A program made the position numbers and the translations under genes. A DNA stretch of 64,000 nucleotides from Pseudomonadota bacterium. GTDB taxonomy: Bacteria > Pseudomonadota > Gammaproteobacteria > Steroidobacterales > Steroidobacteraceae. Shown in pieces: positions 61,514-64,000 of the stretch. How positions within the stretch are numbered: the stretch's first letter is position 1; each line of letters begins with the position of its first letter. The DNA lies in assembly GCA_023423935.1 (NCBI GenBank), contig JAFAEQ010000064.1, positions 29,552-93,551 of the forward strand, given 5' to 3'. A model generated the notes under the pieces. The model was not told the origin of the DNA. It worked only from the letters and a program-made list of their open reading frames with translations, and made no database searches.

Positions 61514-61609
61514 TTCGATTTTGTTCGGCACGGCCATGCGTCGAAGGCGCTGGCGATCCACATAAGAAGAGCAGTCGTGCTGCTCGCAATTCTGAAAGGG
61601 GGAGTTCAC

Positions 61610-63970
61610 ATGTCCGATCTCGTCGTTCGCACACGTCCGTCCACGCTGCGTCGTGCCACCGCCATCGCTATGCGAGGTGGCGTTCTGGCGGTTGCAGTCG
61701 GCGCGCTGCTTTCGCCATCGCTAACGCTGGCCGCCGAAGGCGGAGCCTCACTCGAAGAGATCGTCGTCACCGCCCGCAAGCGTGTCGAATCGCTGCAGGA
61801 GACGCCGATCGCGATCTCGGCATTTACGGCGGATTCGCTGGAGCGTCAGCAGATCCAGTCGACTGCGGATCTCGATCAGGTGTCGCCGAACCTGCAGTTT
61901 GCAAGCTACGGCCCGCTGACGGGCAACAACGCCGCTGCACAGGTGTACATCCGGGGTATCGGACAGAGCGACGGCTCATCGGGCGTGGATCCCGGAGTCG
62001 GTCTGTACATCGATGATGTGTATATGGGCCGCTCCGTCGGCGGGGTCATGGAGTTCCGCGACATTGCGAACGTGCAGGTCCTGCGCGGTCCGCAAGGCAC
62101 ATTGTTCGGTCGCAACACGATTGGCGGTGCGGTCCTGCTCACCACCACGCTGCCCGGCAAGGAGTTCGGCGGCACGGCTCGCGTCGGCGTCGGCGATTAC
62201 GATCTGCGCGAAGGCTTTGCCGCGCTCGATCTGCCCATTTCGGAATCCCTGGGCGTTCGCATCTCGGGCGGTATGCGCGAGCGTGACGGCTACGTGCGGC
62301 GAATCTTCGATGGTCTCGATCTGGGCAACGAAGACACGAGCACCGTGCAATCGACGCTGCGCTGGGAGCCGAGCGATGCTTTCCGCCTCACATTGCGCGG
62401 TGATTACACGAGCACGGATGAACACGGCTCGCCCTTCGTGTACGTGACGATGAACGGACGGCAGGCCTTTCCCGCGGCGATCAGTCGCGGAGCGGGCTGC
62501 CCGGGCGCGACGTTTCCGCCGCCGTTCGTTCCGCAGAACGTGGTCGATCCGCGCTGCGCAAACGATGCGACCTGGGATCTCGGGCACTTCACGAACGGCG
62601 GGACCGCGAAAGCCCGCAGCACCCTGGAGAACTGGGGCATGTCCGGCGTTCTGGAATGGACGATCAGCCCCAGCGTCACGCTCAAATCGATTACTGCCTA
62701 TCGTGAGCTCGATTGGGAGGGTAGTCGCGACGCCGACAACACGGCACTCCTCGTTCTGCATACGGACTACAAGAGCAACGGTGATCAGCGCAGTCAGGAA
62801 TTGCAGGCATTGTTCGATCTCGGCTCCGTGAAGGGCGTGGTCGGTGCGTTCTACTTCAAGGAGAGCATCGAGGATCTGCTGATCGTGCCGTTTGCAGCAC
62901 CGCCTCCGCTCGTCGCCTCAGGTGCGATCCCGGGATCGCAGGACTGGCAGCAGGCCTTCATCGATAACGACAACTGGGCCGCGTTTACTCAGTGGACGTT
63001 CGAGGTGACCGACGCGCTCAGTCTGACGGCAGGTGTGCGCTACACCGAAGAAACCAAGGGCATCGAGATCATTTCGTTCACGACGACGCCGCTCGGTGCG
63101 CCCGCGGTCGTTCCGACGACGTACAACACACCGAACGTTGCAGGTCCCGGCCTGAACATTCTCTTGCGACCGTTCGAGAACAAGTACGACTCGACGACGG
63201 GCTCTGCGAGTGTGCAGTACCAGTTCACCGATGCGTTCATGACCTACGCGAGCTGGTCGCAGGGTTTCAAGAGCGGCGGTTTCAATCAGCGCTACAACAA
63301 CGCTCCTCCGGATAACGTGCCGGTGGCGTTCGATGAAGAGAATGCGGAAACCTACGAGATCGGCTTCAAGTCGGAGTTCGGCGGCAGCTTCCGTCTCAAC
63401 GGCGCCGTGTTCCGCACCAACTACGATGACATGCAGCTCACCTATCGACTGGGCATCGTGCCGCTGCTGTTCAATGCAGGTAAATCCAAGATCGAAGGTG
63501 CGGAGCTCGAGTTCACCTACGCGCCGGGCGCCTTCATTCTGGAAGGCAGCCTCGGATACCTGGACAACGAGTTCAAAGAGATCGCGGTGGTTCCCGGGAC
63601 GACGCAGACGGTGGGTCCGTCCAATCGATTGCCGTTCACTCCGGAGTGGCAGGGCAACGTGGGCATTGGCTACGACTTCACGCTCGGCGCCAGCACGCTG
63701 ACGCCGCGCCTGAATGTCTCATACACGGACGGGCAGTACTTCGATGCGGCGAACTCGGTCGAGGTCGCACAGCTGGATGCCGTGACGTTGCTGAACGCCT
63801 CGGTGACCTGGTCGCTCGATCAATGGAAGGTCCGCGCCGGCCTCAACAATGCGACGGATGAGGATTACCGCGTCGCAGGCAACTCTTCGTTCAGCACCTC
63901 GGCGGGGTATGCCGAGGCAATCTATGCCCGGCCGCGTAACTGGTTCCTGTCCGCCCAGTACACGTTCTGA
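61610..63970 (+). CDS. TonB-dependent receptor without signalling domain
   Basis: 786 residues, start ATG 61610 after AAGGGGGAG. Signal peptide (GGVLAVAVGALLSPSLTLAA), then directly the TonB box region LEEIVVTARKRVESLQETP, plug (YIRGIGQSDGSSGVDPGVGL, LRGPQGTLFGRNTIGGAVLL) and barrel ending in FLSAQYTF. No STN domain. It is downstream of the sigma and FecR genes in the same direction, so it is probably part of the regulated set. The pattern is that of the large proteobacterial TBDR group for carbohydrates, aromatics or other nutrients, not classical siderophore receptors. Confidence 0.92.
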   Translation: MSDLVVRTRPSTLRRATAIAMRGGVLAVAVGALLSPSLTLAAEGGASLEEIVVTARKRVESLQETPIAISAFTADSLERQQIQSTADLDQVSPNLQFASYGPLTGNNAAAQVYIRGIGQSDGSSGVDPGVGLYIDDVYMGRSVGGVMEFRDIANVQVLRGPQGTLFGRNTIGGAVLLTTTLPGKEFGGTARVGVGDYDLREGFAALDLPISESLGVRISGGMRERDGYVRRIFDGLDLGNEDTSTVQSTLRWEPSDAFRLTLRGDYTSTDEHGSPFVYVTMNGRQAFPAAISRGAGCPGATFPPPFVPQNVVDPRCANDATWDLGHFTNGGTAKARSTLENWGMSGVLEWTISPSVTLKSITAYRELDWEGSRDADNTALLVLHTDYKSNGDQRSQELQALFDLGSVKGVVGAFYFKESIEDLLIVPFAAPPPLVASGAIPGSQDWQQAFIDNDNWAAFTQWTFEVTDALSLTAGVRYTEETKGIEIISFTTTPLGAPAVVPTTYNTPNVAGPGLNILLRPFENKYDSTTGSASVQYQFTDAFMTYASWSQGFKSGGFNQRYNNAPPDNVPVAFDEENAETYEIGFKSEFGGSFRLNGAVFRTNYDDMQLTYRLGIVPLLFNAGKSKIEGAELEFTYAPGAFILEGSLGYLDNEFKEIAVVPGTTQTVGPSNRLPFTPEWQGNVGIGYDFTLGASTLTPRLNVSYTDGQYFDAANSVEVAQLDAVTLLNASVTWSLDQWKVRAGLNNATDEDYRVAGNSSFSTSAGYAEAIYARPRNWFLSAQYTF

Positions 63971-64000
63971 GCATATCGGTCGCCCGCCCGCGGGGGGGGG

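Overview
The window is a GC-rich bacterial chromosome segment. Conserved blocks point to a gammaproteobacterium: lepA-lepB-rnc-era-recO-pdxJ-acpS, lolCDE, comEC-exbBD-msbA-lpxK-kdsB, rne divergent from rluC, yceD-rpmF-plsX, a fimT-pilVWXY1E minor-pilin operon, and lexA. The many TonB/FecI-FecR parts and a tetrahydrofolate-dependent O-demethylase operon would fit a soil or freshwater lineage such as Steroidobacteraceae or another Xanthomonadales/Nevskiales-like group. That placement is inference; no rRNA gene is present.

Layout. 1-8.9 kb: translation, secretion, RNA processing and cofactor housekeeping genes, all on the + strand and often overlapping by 4 nt. 9-11 kb: nagZ, then a sensor protein made of a LOV-like PAS domain and a degenerate GGDEF domain. 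11-16 kb: a repeat-rich gap, then csiV and mfd on the - strand and a small exported protein. 16-28.4 kb: envelope biogenesis (Lol lipoprotein exporter, ComEC, ExbB/ExbD, MsbA, LpxK, Trm112-like protein, KdsB) and a low-molecular-weight tyrosine phosphatase. 28.4-36.2 kb: rne, rluC, yceF, yceD, rpmF, plsX and an L,D-transpeptidase. 37-44.3 kb: an alanine-zipper lipoprotein and the type IV pilus minor-pilin/PilY1 operon. 44.4-46.2 kb: lexA with a near-ideal SOS box inside its promoter, a 660-nt non-coding stretch containing hairpins, and ssrA (tmRNA, tag ANDDNYALAA).

46.2-64 kb is more accessory. It holds a DUF4153 membrane protein, a family 88/105 glycoside hydrolase, and a LysR regulator divergent from purU-ligM-metF. 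Those three genes make a compact route taking methyl groups from methoxylated aromatics through tetrahydrofolate to formate. Two exported alpha/beta hydrolases follow, then an STN-domain TonB receptor divergent from an ECF sigma factor, a FecR-like anti-sigma factor and a second TonB receptor. Together these suggest use of plant-derived aromatics and acylated polysaccharides.

No CRISPR array, insertion sequence, phage gene or tRNA was seen. No wholly new multi-gene system is evident. The best leads are the LOV protein without its photoactive cysteine joined to a dead GGDEF domain, the O-demethylation operon with its non-canonical MetF, two families of intergenic inverted repeats, and the structured gap between lexA and ssrA.
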